This document shows, one piece after another, positions 23,262-32,116 of a DNA stretch of 64,000 nucleotides. The stretch's first letter is position 1. Each line of letters begins with the position of its first letter. The DNA is from Candidatus Dormiibacterota bacterium. Its GTDB lineage: Bacteria > Chloroflexota > Dormibacteria > Dormibacterales > Dormibacteraceae. Made by a program: the position numbers and the translations under genes. The stretch is taken from NCBI GenBank assembly GCA_024280995.1, contig JAMXLM010000037.1, positions 24,751 through 88,750 of the forward strand, in the 5' to 3' direction. The notes below the pieces were generated by a model. That model had not been told where the DNA came from. It saw only the letters and a program-made list of their open reading frames with translations, and ran no database searches.

Positions 23262-24440
23262 CTAAGTCACGTAGGAAGGTGGGTAGACGGTTTTCATTAC
23301 GCCCACCGCGGTCCACTGGCTCACCACCGCTGCCGCTCGCGTGTTCTGACCTTCGTCCAGAGCGCCCGCTCCCGCGAACTTCACGCCCCCGCCGTTGATG
23401 CTGTCCCCGACCGGCACGTCGACGTTCAACGCCGCCGCGCGGATCGATTCCGACGACGGCGTGACGCCTGCGTTCGGCAGCACATCGTGGAACAGCGTCC
23501 AGCCACCGACAAAGCCGGCCACCGCGGGGATCTCCATCGAGCTGCTGCCGTAGGCGGCCTTCGCCTTCGCCAGCAAATCGCGGCCCGACGCCGACAGCGC
23601 GCCCGAGGTCACGTCGCCGTCCGGCTTGTCGGCCGCGTACACCCCGACCGACCCGGACCCGAGCAGCTGGCTGAACGCCGGCATGCAGAACGCCGAGCTA
23701 GTGCCGATCGCGCCTTTGAACGTCACGTGCGCGGCCAGCAGCGCCCGCCAGATCGCCACCCCGTCATCGAGGTAGCTCACGTCCCACAGGAAGTCGGGCC
23801 GGTCCGCGGCGACGCGAGCGGCGATCGCGGTCGGGTCGTAAGCGGCGGGGTTGTACTCGACGACGTCGACCACGTCGATGCCGTCCTGCCTGGCCAGGGC
23901 CTCCTCGCCTCCGCCGACCGACCGGCCGTACACGTCGTTCACGCGAACCACGACCGCGGTGGGGGCGATCACGTGGTCCTGCGGAACAAGCATGTCCCGC
24001 GTGAACGTCACGGCCATGCGGCCAAGCGAGCTGCCGGTCGCCACCGTGCGAAAGACGTATTTGCGCTGCGCGGTGATGGGGTCGGCGACCGCGCCCGTCT
24101 CCCAGTAGACCGTCTTCAGCTGTTCGGCGCGGGCAGATGCGGCGGCGGAAAGCGTCGAGCCGTACGTGCCGAGGATCGCCGGCACGTGGTACCTCGTGAT
24201 GAGAGTGTCGACGGCGGCCACCGCCTGCTCCGGCGTCTGGGCATCGATGACCTGCAGCCGGACGTTCGCGTGCGAGACCTTGAGCGACGCCTGCACGCCG
24301 GCAAGCTCTTCCCTACCACCGGGTGCCTGCGGCCCGCTCAGCGGATAGATCGCGCCGAGCACCAGCTCGTGGCTGCTGGCCTGCGAAGCCTGACCGCACG
24401 CCGCAACCAGAAAAAGGACGAGCACCAGTCGCCGGATCAC
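23262..24440 (-). CDS. Branched-chain-amino-acid-type ABC transporter substrate-binding protein
   Basis: 392 residues. A lipoprotein signal MIRRLVLVLFLVAACGQ (C15) is followed by LVLGAIYPLSGPQAPGGRE, the typical start of a periplasmic-binding-protein-like type I (LivJ-like) domain, and later AILGTYGSTLSAAASA. It should bind a small solute, but no permease or ATPase genes are next to it. It is the last gene of the rhodanese/DUF4395/thioredoxin run, 9 bp after the thioredoxin-like gene. Confidence 0.88.
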   Translation of the reverse strand: MIRRLVLVLFLVAACGQASQASSHELVLGAIYPLSGPQAPGGREELAGVQASLKVSHANVRLQVIDAQTPEQAVAAVDTLITRYHVPAILGTYGSTLSAAASARAEQLKTVYWETGAVADPITAQRKYVFRTVATGSSLGRMAVTFTRDMLVPQDHVIAPTAVVVRVNDVYGRSVGGGEEALARQDGIDVVDVVEYNPAAYDPTAIAARVAADRPDFLWDVSYLDDGVAIWRALLAAHVTFKGAIGTSSAFCMPAFSQLLGSGSVGVYAADKPDGDVTSGALSASGRDLLAKAKAAYGSSSMEIPAVAGFVGGWTLFHDVLPNAGVTPSSESIRAAALNVDVPVGDSINGGGVKFAGAGALDEGQNTRAAAVVSQWTAVGVMKTVYPPSYVT

Positions 24441-24449
24441 CGGTTCAGG

Positions 24450-24860
24450 TTAAGCGGTGGCAGCACTCCCAAGCGCCGAACCCCGGGCCTCGGCCAGCTG
24501 GCGCTCAAGCTTCGGAGCGGGCGCGTACCCGTAGTTGATGTGCATGGCGTGGCCGTCGGCCGCCATCACGACCGTCGTCGGCAGCGTGTAGACCCGGAAG
24601 CGATCCGCGAGCGTGCGCTCCGAGACCGCATCCACCCTGTCGATCCGCACGCCGCCGAGCTTTGCCAGCGCCGGCTCCTGGTGGGTCTTGCAGACGGTGC
24701 AGCTGTCACCGGTGAAATAGAGGATGTACGGGTCGGCGGCAGGCGCCCCCGCCGCGCCCGCCACCAAACGCCGCGCCCGCCAAGCCCGGAAGGTCTCCAG
24801 GCCGGCGGCGGCGAGCACCACTGCGCCCACCACCGCCAGAGCCCAGAGTTGCGCACTCAT
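24450..24860 (-). CDS. Membrane-anchored thioredoxin-like protein
   Basis: 136 residues. An N-terminal membrane segment (about 4-22) anchors a thioredoxin-fold domain with the redox motif CTVC (C54, C57) and the cis-proline loop TLPTTVV. It lacks the usual tryptophan before the first cysteine (GDSCTVC). Its ATG overlaps the stop of the DUF4395 gene by one base (TGATG), so the two are coupled. Confidence 0.85.
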   Translation of the reverse strand: MSAQLWALAVVGAVVLAAAGLETFRAWRARRLVAGAAGAPAADPYILYFTGDSCTVCKTHQEPALAKLGGVRIDRVDAVSERTLADRFRVYTLPTTVVMAADGHAMHINYGYAPAPKLERQLAEARGSALGSAATA

Positions 24861-25336
24861 CAGAATGTCCCGCTCGTCTCCGACGATCGGGTGGCTCGTA
24901 CGAGACCTCGCTTTTCCAGCTGAAAGAAAATCTGGCAGCCGAGGCAGTAACCGAAGGCCAGGTTGACGAAAGCCAGGACGGCCACCAGCAACGCCAGCGC
25001 CAGCCCGACGACCGGCAGTGGGATCAGGAACACCGACGCCACCGCCAGGAATACCCCGCCCAGTCCCTGGGCGAAGTTGTGGGGTTCAGGACGGTCTTCA
25101 ACCGGCTGCGGTTTGACGATTCCGCGCGGCTTCAGGACCTGCAGGTAGACCTGCTTGAACAGCGCCAGACCCGGTGCGAACGTGCCCAGCAAGAGCACGA
25201 TCGCGAGCAGCGGGATCAGGACGAGAATCGGCCGCCACACCGCGCTGCCGACGAACGCCACCAGCACGGTCGCGACGATCCCGGTCTGGTTGACCTTGAG
25301 CGCCGAGTGGTCGACGTATCGAACGACGGAGCTCAT
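24860..25336 (-). CDS. DUF4395 membrane protein
   Basis: 158 residues from the ATG at 25336. The N-terminal VDHSALKVNQTGIV block, four hydrophobic segments and the C-terminal FGYCLGCQIF pair of cysteines are characteristic of DUF4395. The family is often found beside thioredoxins and rhodaneses and may take part in thiol or sulfur relay across the membrane (inference). The start overlaps the rhodanese stop (ATGA). Confidence 0.85.
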   Translation of the reverse strand: MSSVVRYVDHSALKVNQTGIVATVLVAFVGSAVWRPILVLIPLLAIVLLLGTFAPGLALFKQVYLQVLKPRGIVKPQPVEDRPEPHNFAQGLGGVFLAVASVFLIPLPVVGLALALLVAVLAFVNLAFGYCLGCQIFFQLEKRGLVRATRSSETSGTF

Positions 25337-26175
25337 TTCTCGATTGGCACCCGAATCGAGCTTCCCCACTCGGTCCACGAGCCGTCGTAGTTCTTCACGT
25401 CCGGGTAACCGAGCAGTTCGTGCAGCACGAACCAGGTGTGCGCCGAGCGCTCGCCGATGCGGCAGTACGCGATCACCTCTTTGTTGGCGACCACGCCTTT
25501 GCCGCCGTAGATCTCGTGCAGCTCGTCGGCGGTCTTGAACGTGCCGTCCTCAGCGTTGACCGCGGTCGCCCAGGGGATGCTCGCCGCGGTGGGGATGTGC
25601 CCGCCGCGCTGGGCGCCCTCCTGCGGCAGATTCTCCGGCGCGAGGAGCTCGCCCGAGAACTCCTTCGGCGAACGAACGTCCACGAGAGCCGCCTTGCCGA
25701 TCTTGTCGAGCACGTGCTCACGGAACGCACGGATCTTCTCGTTCTGCGAGCCGGCGAAGTGGTACGTGGTCGCGGCGTAGTCCGGCACGTCAGTCGCGTA
25801 AGCGCGTCCTTCCTTCTCCCACTTCACGCGGCCGCCGTCGACCAGCTGGACCTTGTCGTGGCCGTAGTACTTCAGGGCCCAGTACGCGTAGGCCGCGAAC
25901 CAGTTGTTGTTGTCGCCATACAGCACGATGGTCGTGTCGGGCGTGATGCCGCTCTTGCCGAGAAGCGCGGCCAGGGCCTCGCGTGAAGCGATGTCGCGAG
26001 CGACCTGGTCCTGCAAGTCGCGCTTCCAGTTCCAGCCGACGGCGCCCTCGATGTGGCCCTTCTCGTAGTTGGTCGGGTCGACGTCGACCTCGACCAGTCG
26101 AAGGCCCGAGTCTTTCGCATGCTCGTTGATCCAATCGGTGGTTACGAGCGGCTTGGTCTGTGTTTGAGAGCTCAA
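25333..26175 (-). CDS. Thiosulfate sulfurtransferase (two-domain rhodanese)
   Basis: About 280 residues. Two rhodanese domains: the N-terminal, with LVEVDVDPTNYEKGHIEGAV and no active cysteine, and the C-terminal with VDVRSPKEF and the persulfide loop CRIGERS (catalytic C238). It moves sulfane sulfur from thiosulfate to a thiol acceptor. GGAGG sits inside the first codons of the longest frame and 8 bp before the TTG at 26175, so that TTG is the likely start. It heads an operon with DUF4395, a thioredoxin and a solute-binding protein. Confidence 0.92.
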   Translation of the reverse strand: MSSQTQTKPLVTTDWINEHAKDSGLRLVEVDVDPTNYEKGHIEGAVGWNWKRDLQDQVARDIASREALAALLGKSGITPDTTIVLYGDNNNWFAAYAYWALKYYGHDKVQLVDGGRVKWEKEGRAYATDVPDYAATTYHFAGSQNEKIRAFREHVLDKIGKAALVDVRSPKEFSGELLAPENLPQEGAQRGGHIPTAASIPWATAVNAEDGTFKTADELHEIYGGKGVVANKEVIAYCRIGERSAHTWFVLHELLGYPDVKNYDGSWTEWGSSIRVPIEK

Positions 26176-26375
26176 ATCCAATACCTCCAGGAAATGCAAA
26201 TGACGTGTCGAACGGTTGCGGGAGAAACCGAGCGGTCGAGTGGGCGCGGCTGTGACGCCGCGAGCAAACGACCGGTGCTAGCTACAGAAGCAGGCCGGGA
26301 TGTGGGTCAAACGCTGGGCAGGCCAGGCGAGGTCCTGCATAGGCGATCAATTCTAGGAAACACCCGGCCGTAGCG

Positions 26376-27233
26376 GTGAATTCCCTGACAATTGCGAACG
26401 TGTCGCAAGTAGAGTTGTTCAAGTACCAGGCGCTGGGCAACGACTACCTGGTGATGGACCTGCCGGGGCCGCTTGACGAGATCGTGCCGCTGCTGCCGCG
26501 CATCTGCGACCGCCATTTCGGCGTCGGTTCCGACGGGCTGCTCGCCTTCGACCCGCAGGCGATGACGGTGCGGATCTTCAACCCTGACCGCTCGGAGGCG
26601 CAGAAGAGCGGCAACGGCTTGCGAATCACCGCCGCCCATGCGGTCCTGGTGCACGGAGCCGGCGAAGCCTTCGAGCTGCGCACCGCGGACCGGCCCAACG
26701 CCGTGCGTGTGCTGAGCGTCGACGGCGCGGAGGTCGTCAGCGAGATCGACATCGGCCGCCCATCCTTCCGCGCCGCAGACCTGCCCGCGAACTTCGACGG
26801 CGAGCCCGAGCACGTCGACCTCGACACACCGGCCGGCCGCGCCGAAGCCGTGCTGGTTTCGGTCGGCAATCCGCACTGCGTGGTCTTCGGCGAGACGGTG
26901 ACGAAGGAACGGTGCCTGGAGCTGGGGCCGCACCTGGAACGGCACCCCGCGTTTCCCGAGCGGACCAACGTGCAGCTCTGCGAGGTGGTCGATCGCACGC
27001 GCGTGCGCGCGGAGATCTGGGAGCGCGGTGCGGGCTACACGCTTGCGTCGGGCACAAGCGCGAGCGCGGTCGCGGCTGCGTGCATGCGAAGGGGACTGGT
27101 AGACGACAGCGTCATGGTCGAGATGCCTGGCGGAAATCTGTCCGTGCGGCGCGAGAGAAATGGCGACCTGGTTCAATCGGGTCCGGCGCGCCGAGTGTTC
27201 CGGGGGAGGATCGACCTGCTCGACTTCGCCTGA
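26376..27233 (+). CDS. dapF: Diaminopimelate epimerase (serine-variant active site)
   Basis: 285 residues with the two-fold DapF architecture: LFKYQALGNDYLVMD at the front, FNPDRSEAQKSGNGLRI (S78) in the first half and ERGAGYTLASGTSASAVA (S225) in the second. In characterised DapF both positions are the catalytic cysteine pair; here both are serine. The family converts LL- to meso-diaminopimelate for lysine and peptidoglycan. The Ser/Ser pair could mean a divergent subfamily or another substrate. A GTG at 26400 is an alternative start. Confidence 0.8.
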   Translation: MNSLTIANVSQVELFKYQALGNDYLVMDLPGPLDEIVPLLPRICDRHFGVGSDGLLAFDPQAMTVRIFNPDRSEAQKSGNGLRITAAHAVLVHGAGEAFELRTADRPNAVRVLSVDGAEVVSEIDIGRPSFRAADLPANFDGEPEHVDLDTPAGRAEAVLVSVGNPHCVVFGETVTKERCLELGPHLERHPAFPERTNVQLCEVVDRTRVRAEIWERGAGYTLASGTSASAVAAACMRRGLVDDSVMVEMPGGNLSVRRERNGDLVQSGPARRVFRGRIDLLDFA

Positions 27234-27237
27234 CGAT

Positions 27238-29619
27238 CTAGCTCAGGGCGACGTCGTCGACGAGCGTGTAGCTTGGGGTTGCCGGGTCACCGTCGTCATG
27301 GTTCACGAAAGTGATGGTCACGTAGCTCCCGGCGTGCGCCGACAGGTTGACCGTGACCTTCGTCCACACAACGTTCTTCACACACACCGGCGTCTGCACG
27401 GTGGACACATCGCCCGTGACGCCGTCGAGCAATGTGGCCGTAAACCAATCGTTCTTGACCTTGTCCGCGCATACCGATCGGTACCAGAAGGTCAGCTTGC
27501 CGCCGGAGGCCGGAACGTCGAACGTCTGCCCCAGGGTGCTGGTCGAAGAGGCTGAGGCAGATCCGATCTGAGCGGCGAACGTGCCGGTGTGCGGCGCCGC
27601 GATGAAGTCCACGTCACCAGACCCCGTCCATCCAATCAAGCCGCTCTCGAACCCGCCGTTCACGATGCCTTTCGGAACGACCGTCAGCGACAGGCTGGCC
27701 GAGTGCGTGTGGAAGCCGTTGGTACCTGTGACCGTGACCGTGTACACGCCGGGCGCAACACTGAATCCGGCGTTCAGCGTCATGATCGCGAGGCCGCCAG
27801 CCGAGATGGTGCTGTCGACGCTGGCGGTCGGGCCGCCCGGCGACACCGCCACCGAGAGGGTGATCGGGCTTGGGCCCACGAGCGCCGTGGTCAGCACGTC
27901 GACTCGCGTCAGGTCGCCGTGCGCGAGCGTGGCCGATGACGGGTCGTACGCAATGGTGAAGTCTGGAATCGGCAGTACCTGCACGGTCACGTCGACATAG
28001 TGCGTGGCGACGCCCTCGGTCCCGACGACGCGGACTCCATACGTGCCAGGCGCCAGTGACGGCGCCGCGGTGATCGTCATCGTCGCCGCGCCACCGGCCA
28101 TAACCGACGACGGGCTGAAGGACGCCGTGATGCCTGGGTCGTTGGTCAGGCTCGAGAGCGCGATCGTGCCCGTGCCGCCGACCGCGGTGGTGCTTACCGT
28201 GACTGCAGGCAGCGGGTTGCCCAGATACGCACCGACCGAGGTGCGGTCGACCGAGATGGCGAAATCGCTGCCGATCCCCACGCCGTGAAGCGGGATGACA
28301 AGCGAGCCGCCTGGAACGTTGCCGGTGAACGTCAGCTGCCCGAAACGGTCGCCCGGGGCAGTTGGCCCGAACGTCACCAGGAACAAGCAGCTGCTGCCTG
28401 CCGCCAAGGGGTCGGGACCGGCGGGGCAGTCGCTGCTCGACACGGAGAAGTCGCCACTGACCGAGAGAGTCATGACGAGTGGACCCGTCCCGGAGCTGAG
28501 CACCGAGTAAATGGCCGGCTGGCTCGTCGCGCCCACGTCCACCGAACCGAACTCACCGGCGGTCGTGTTCAGGGTCAGCTGCGGATTGCCCGCGGCGGTG
28601 ACGATGCCAGGACCCAGCTCCCACGTGTCGGCATCGAATGTGTTCGGGTTCACGCCGGCGTTGAAACCACCGAAGAGCACCATGCGGCCGAGCGCGGAGT
28701 CGTAGACCATCGACTGGCCCGCTCGGACGCTTGGCGCCGCCGCCGTCCAATCGCGCGCCCATTGAGAGCCGTCCCACTCCCACGTGTCGTTCTCCTCGCC
28801 AAGGCTGTACGGCTGGATGTGGTCTCCGCCGAAGAGGATCGTGCGGTCGCTCACCGGGTCGTACGCCATGGAATGCCAGAACCTCGCGTACGGCGAAACG
28901 CTGGGCGTCATCTGCGTCCAGCTCGCTCCGTCCCACTCCCACGTGTCGGCCATGCGCTGCCCGGCGTTTACATCGCGCCCGCCGAACAGCACGGTCTTGT
29001 TTCGAGTCGAGTCGAATGCCATCGCCGCGCCCTGACGAGGCGTCGGCGAGTTGGCCGGGCTGGCCTGCGTCCAGTTAGTCCCGTCGTACTCCCACGTCTC
29101 TGGCATGGCGATTCCAAACGGATTGAACTCGCCGAACACGACCATTCGACCACGCGTTGAGTCGTAGGCCATCGCCGCCCAGACCATCGGTGGCGGGGAC
29201 GTGGCGAGGACGCGTTTGGTCCATGTCGTTCCATCCCACTCCCACGTGTCCGAGCTCGTCGCAGTTGGTGTCGACCCACCGAAGAGCACCGAGACGTGTC
29301 GGGTGCTGTCGTAGGCCATCGCGGCTCCCGCAAGCACTGGCGGCGAGACGGGCGGCGATGGATTGGTCCACGTCGATCCGTCCCATTCCCAGGTGTCACC
29401 AAGGTTCGCGGCCCCGTTGGAGGAGCCTCCGAACACCACCATTCGATTGCGTAGCGAGTCGTAAGCACTCGCCGCAAACACACGAGCCGGCGGCGATGCG
29501 CTCGGCGCTTCCTGCTCCCAGTTGAGTGCCACAGCCGCGGCGGTCGCTGGTACCGGCCCCAGGACGGCCGCGCCGGCAATCGTGCCGACGATCGCCGCCC
29601 GCAGCCATGACATGCGCAT
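27238..29619 (-). CDS. Secreted Kelch-repeat and Ig-like domain protein
   Basis: 793 residues. A signal peptide (about 1-28) precedes six Kelch-like repeats (about 40-350), each with 'AAMAYDSTR' and VVLFGG followed by DTWEWDG. Next come an ASPM-SPD-2-like beta-sandwich (about 355-455), two Ig-like domains, and a C-terminal jelly-roll type domain (NGGFESGLIGWTGSG ... VDDVALS) of the kind found in carbohydrate-binding modules. No enzyme motif is seen; a surface or secreted adhesion or binding protein is likely. Confidence 0.85.
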   Translation of the reverse strand: MRMSWLRAAIVGTIAGAAVLGPVPATAAAVALNWEQEAPSASPPARVFAASAYDSLRNRMVVFGGSSNGAANLGDTWEWDGSTWTNPSPPVSPPVLAGAAMAYDSTRHVSVLFGGSTPTATSSDTWEWDGTTWTKRVLATSPPPMVWAAMAYDSTRGRMVVFGEFNPFGIAMPETWEYDGTNWTQASPANSPTPRQGAAMAFDSTRNKTVLFGGRDVNAGQRMADTWEWDGASWTQMTPSVSPYARFWHSMAYDPVSDRTILFGGDHIQPYSLGEENDTWEWDGSQWARDWTAAAPSVRAGQSMVYDSALGRMVLFGGFNAGVNPNTFDADTWELGPGIVTAAGNPQLTLNTTAGEFGSVDVGATSQPAIYSVLSSGTGPLVMTLSVSGDFSVSSSDCPAGPDPLAAGSSCLFLVTFGPTAPGDRFGQLTFTGNVPGGSLVIPLHGVGIGSDFAISVDRTSVGAYLGNPLPAVTVSTTAVGGTGTIALSSLTNDPGITASFSPSSVMAGGAATMTITAAPSLAPGTYGVRVVGTEGVATHYVDVTVQVLPIPDFTIAYDPSSATLAHGDLTRVDVLTTALVGPSPITLSVAVSPGGPTASVDSTISAGGLAIMTLNAGFSVAPGVYTVTVTGTNGFHTHSASLSLTVVPKGIVNGGFESGLIGWTGSGDVDFIAAPHTGTFAAQIGSASASSTSTLGQTFDVPASGGKLTFWYRSVCADKVKNDWFTATLLDGVTGDVSTVQTPVCVKNVVWTKVTVNLSAHAGSYVTITFVNHDDGDPATPSYTLVDDVALS

Positions 29620-29641
29620 CGGGGCGCAGACCCTAACTCAG

Positions 29642-30163
29642 TTAAGTGGTCGTGTCAAGCGAATCATCGGAGTACCGAGAGAGGAGCGCTTCGACGCTCA
29701 TCGCGACCTCGACCGGCCAGCGGGCCTTGGCGCGCTCGCGCAGGCCGCGCGGGTGATAGATCGCGTCGAGTCCGACCATGAAATACCGCTCGAGCCGGTT
29801 TCGGATCGACTTCTTCACCGACCGAACTTCAAAGCCAAGCACCGCCCCGGCCTCGCCCATCAGCGAAGTGCCCCGAATCGTCGTTACGCCGGCAAACTCG
29901 CCCGCCCGCACGCGCGCGGCAAGTGCGGACAGGTCCTCGCGAAGGACATGCACCGCCCGAAAGGTTGAGTAGCCGGGACTCTTGCGCATCGCCGCCAGCG
30001 CGTGACCGTCGAGGTGCAGCTCGAGGACGTCGCCGGCACGCCGGATCGCGAACAGCGACCCGCTGCGCACGGGCGTGGCCGGGTGCGTTCGTGAGTAGAA
30101 CCGCTCCCACGCTGTCCACACCCACGGCACCGCGCGGAACGCGCGCCATCTCAGGTCGGCCAA
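29642..30163 (-). CDS. YkoP-like domain protein
   Basis: 173 residues. The block GDVLELHLDGHALAAMRKS and a following HVLREDLSALA, then TTIRGTSLMGEAGAVLGFEV, recall the YkoP domain that accompanies polysaccharide deacetylases. No deacetylase motif is present here. It follows the MFS gene directly, so the two probably form one transcript. The family call is from memory of the pattern and is moderate. Confidence 0.55.
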   Translation of the reverse strand: MADLRWRAFRAVPWVWTAWERFYSRTHPATPVRSGSLFAIRRAGDVLELHLDGHALAAMRKSPGYSTFRAVHVLREDLSALAARVRAGEFAGVTTIRGTSLMGEAGAVLGFEVRSVKKSIRNRLERYFMVGLDAIYHPRGLRERAKARWPVEVAMSVEALLSRYSDDSLDTTT

Positions 30164-31441
30164 TCAGGCGAACCTCACCCGGCGTACGACCGCGGCGCCG
30201 AGGAGCAACGAGACCGCCGCGACCATGAACACGAGCCGGTAGGCAAGAGCCTCGACACCCAGCGCGCCGGCGGCGAGGATCACTACCCCGCCGATCGCGG
30301 GTGCGATCAGGGTCGGCAGGTTGATCGACACAGTGAAGATCCCGAGGTCGCGGGCCGAGCTTCCGGCGCCAGGCAAGGAATCGATGGCGAGCGCCCAATC
30401 GACGCTCAAGTAAGCGCCGTAGCCGAGGCCGAACAGGATTCCCAGCGGCGCCAGTGGCAGCTGCGCCGGCGCGAAAACGAAGATCCACGCCGCTGCGGCC
30501 ATGGCGAGGTTGGCGGCGACGACGATCTTGACCCGCGGAATGCGGTCCGATGCAATGCCCAGCACGAGCGAGCTCGCGAGCGCGCCGGCGAGCGCGAGGA
30601 GTGCGATCGCCACCGTCGCGCCGACGAACGTCGTGCTCCCGTTCGTCGAGGCGAGGTAGTACTCGATGTACGTCAGGAAAAGGGTCAGCCCGATCATGAC
30701 GAGGGCACGGGCGCCGAAAACCAGGCGAAATCGTTGGTCCGCGAACAGCTGGGTCCACGGGTGTGGGCGCTGCGCAACCGGCGAGGGCTCGTCAACCCCG
30801 AGCATGGTGACGGCGGCGCAAACGACCAGAACGCCGGCGGCCGCCGCGTAGAACAGCAGCGCGCCGTGCGTCACCTGCGCGGCAAGCTGCGCGCCCGCCT
30901 TCACGCCGCCGAGCAGCAGTCCGGCGGCGGCAAGACTCCCTACGCTGCCGAGAAGCGTCATCAATCCGAGCCAGCCCGACGCCGCCCCGCGCTGCGATGC
31001 GTCGACGACGTCGGGCAGCATGCCCTGGTACGCCGCGGTCGCGACGTTCGTGCCCACCTGGACGATGGCGAAGCCGGCCAGGAACACCAGGAGTGGGGTC
31101 GTGACGGCGAGGCCGGCCTGTCCGATCAACGCCACCGCGATGCCTGCGACGATCAGCTGGCGGCGGCGTCCGAATCGCGACTTCAGGCGGTCCGATGCGG
31201 CGCCTCCGAGCGGCGTCGCGATGAGCGCGATCATCGCGGCGAAGAACGAAAGCACACTGACCGCCAGCGCCTGGTCTGAGCTTGCGATCGCCCCTCGGTC
31301 GACCAGCAGCAGCATCTGCGCGGGGACGACGATCGGGAGCAGCGCCGAGGACTGAAAGTTCAGACCCAGCCAGAGCGCGCTGAGCGTCGCCTGGTCCTGC
31401 ACGCGCAGGCGCGCCTGCGCGACGGCCGCGACGCGCTCCAT
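30164..31441 (-). CDS. MFS transporter
   Basis: 425 residues, about twelve hydrophobic segments. The loop after TM2 has TPLGGAASDRLKSRFGRRRQ, the classic MFS motif A, as in SLC45/melibiose-permease-like carriers. Its substrate is not evident. The HAD gene lies 5 bp upstream... on the 5' side of this gene in the transcript the HAD stop is at 31446, so the two are probably co-transcribed. Confidence 0.88.
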   Translation of the reverse strand: MERVAAVAQARLRVQDQATLSALWLGLNFQSSALLPIVVPAQMLLLVDRGAIASSDQALAVSVLSFFAAMIALIATPLGGAASDRLKSRFGRRRQLIVAGIAVALIGQAGLAVTTPLLVFLAGFAIVQVGTNVATAAYQGMLPDVVDASQRGAASGWLGLMTLLGSVGSLAAAGLLLGGVKAGAQLAAQVTHGALLFYAAAAGVLVVCAAVTMLGVDEPSPVAQRPHPWTQLFADQRFRLVFGARALVMIGLTLFLTYIEYYLASTNGSTTFVGATVAIALLALAGALASSLVLGIASDRIPRVKIVVAANLAMAAAAWIFVFAPAQLPLAPLGILFGLGYGAYLSVDWALAIDSLPGAGSSARDLGIFTVSINLPTLIAPAIGGVVILAAGALGVEALAYRLVFMVAAVSLLLGAAVVRRVRFA

Positions 31442-31445
31442 CTGC

Positions 31446-32108
31446 CTAGGAGCGCACCACAGTTTTCACCGCTCTCGGAAGTTCCGCGAGCCCGCCGATG
31501 ACGGCGTCCGCAAGGGACGGATCGTCGCTCTCGCCCTGGCGGTTCACCCAGATCCGCGAGATCCCGAGCTCGTGCGTCGGGCGGATGTCGTGGAAGTAGC
31601 TCTGTGCGACATGTATCCAGACATCGGCGGCAGAGCCGAATATCGACCAGAACGCATTGAAGTGCGCGGGGTTTGGCTTGTATGCGGACACGTCTTCGGC
31701 CGTCACCACCGCATCGAAAGGCACAGGCAGCCGCCGCCGGGTCAACGCGATGATGTCGCGGTCGCAGTTGGTCAGCAGCGCGAGCTTCCAGCCGTCCTCG
31801 CGCAGCTCGGCCAGCGCCGCGCCGACGTCGGCGAACGGCCGCCAGTACGGAATCGTCGCGACCAACGCGGTCGCGTCGTCGGGCTTGAGCTCTAGCGACA
31901 ACCTTTGCGCTGCGCGACGGGTCGTCTCGGCGAGCACGTCAAGGTAGGGCTTGAACGGGCCCTCTTCGACCTCCGCCTCAAGCGTGCTGTAGGCGTCGAG
32001 GAACGCGTCACCGCGACCTGGGAAGAGAAGCTCACCGGTCGTGCCGATTCCGTGCCGCCAGTCGATCAACGTCCCGAAACAGTCGAACGTCAACCACCGG
32101 CCGGCCAC
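31446..32108 (-). CDS. HAD-type hydrolase (2-haloacid dehalogenase-like)
   Basis: 220 residues from the GTG at 32108. Motif I is LTFDCFGTLIDW (nucleophile Asp), motif II ALLTNCDRD, motif III the lysine of DVSAYKPNP, and motif IV a degenerate segment near IHVAQSYFHDI, as in class (S)-2-haloacid dehalogenases. It probably removes phosphate or halide from a small molecule. The start lies 8 bp after the AIM24 stop, in the same transcript. Confidence 0.87.
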   Translation of the reverse strand: MAGRWLTFDCFGTLIDWRHGIGTTGELLFPGRGDAFLDAYSTLEAEVEEGPFKPYLDVLAETTRRAAQRLSLELKPDDATALVATIPYWRPFADVGAALAELREDGWKLALLTNCDRDIIALTRRRLPVPFDAVVTAEDVSAYKPNPAHFNAFWSIFGSAADVWIHVAQSYFHDIRPTHELGISRIWVNRQGESDDPSLADAVIGGLAELPRAVKTVVRS

Positions 32109-32116
32109 GAGCGCGA

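Noticed and set aside
22995..24923. Long open frame on the plus strand (642 codons)
   Set aside because: It lies opposite the substrate-binding and thioredoxin genes, has an Arg/His-rich composition typical of a high-G+C antisense frame and no recognisable domain.
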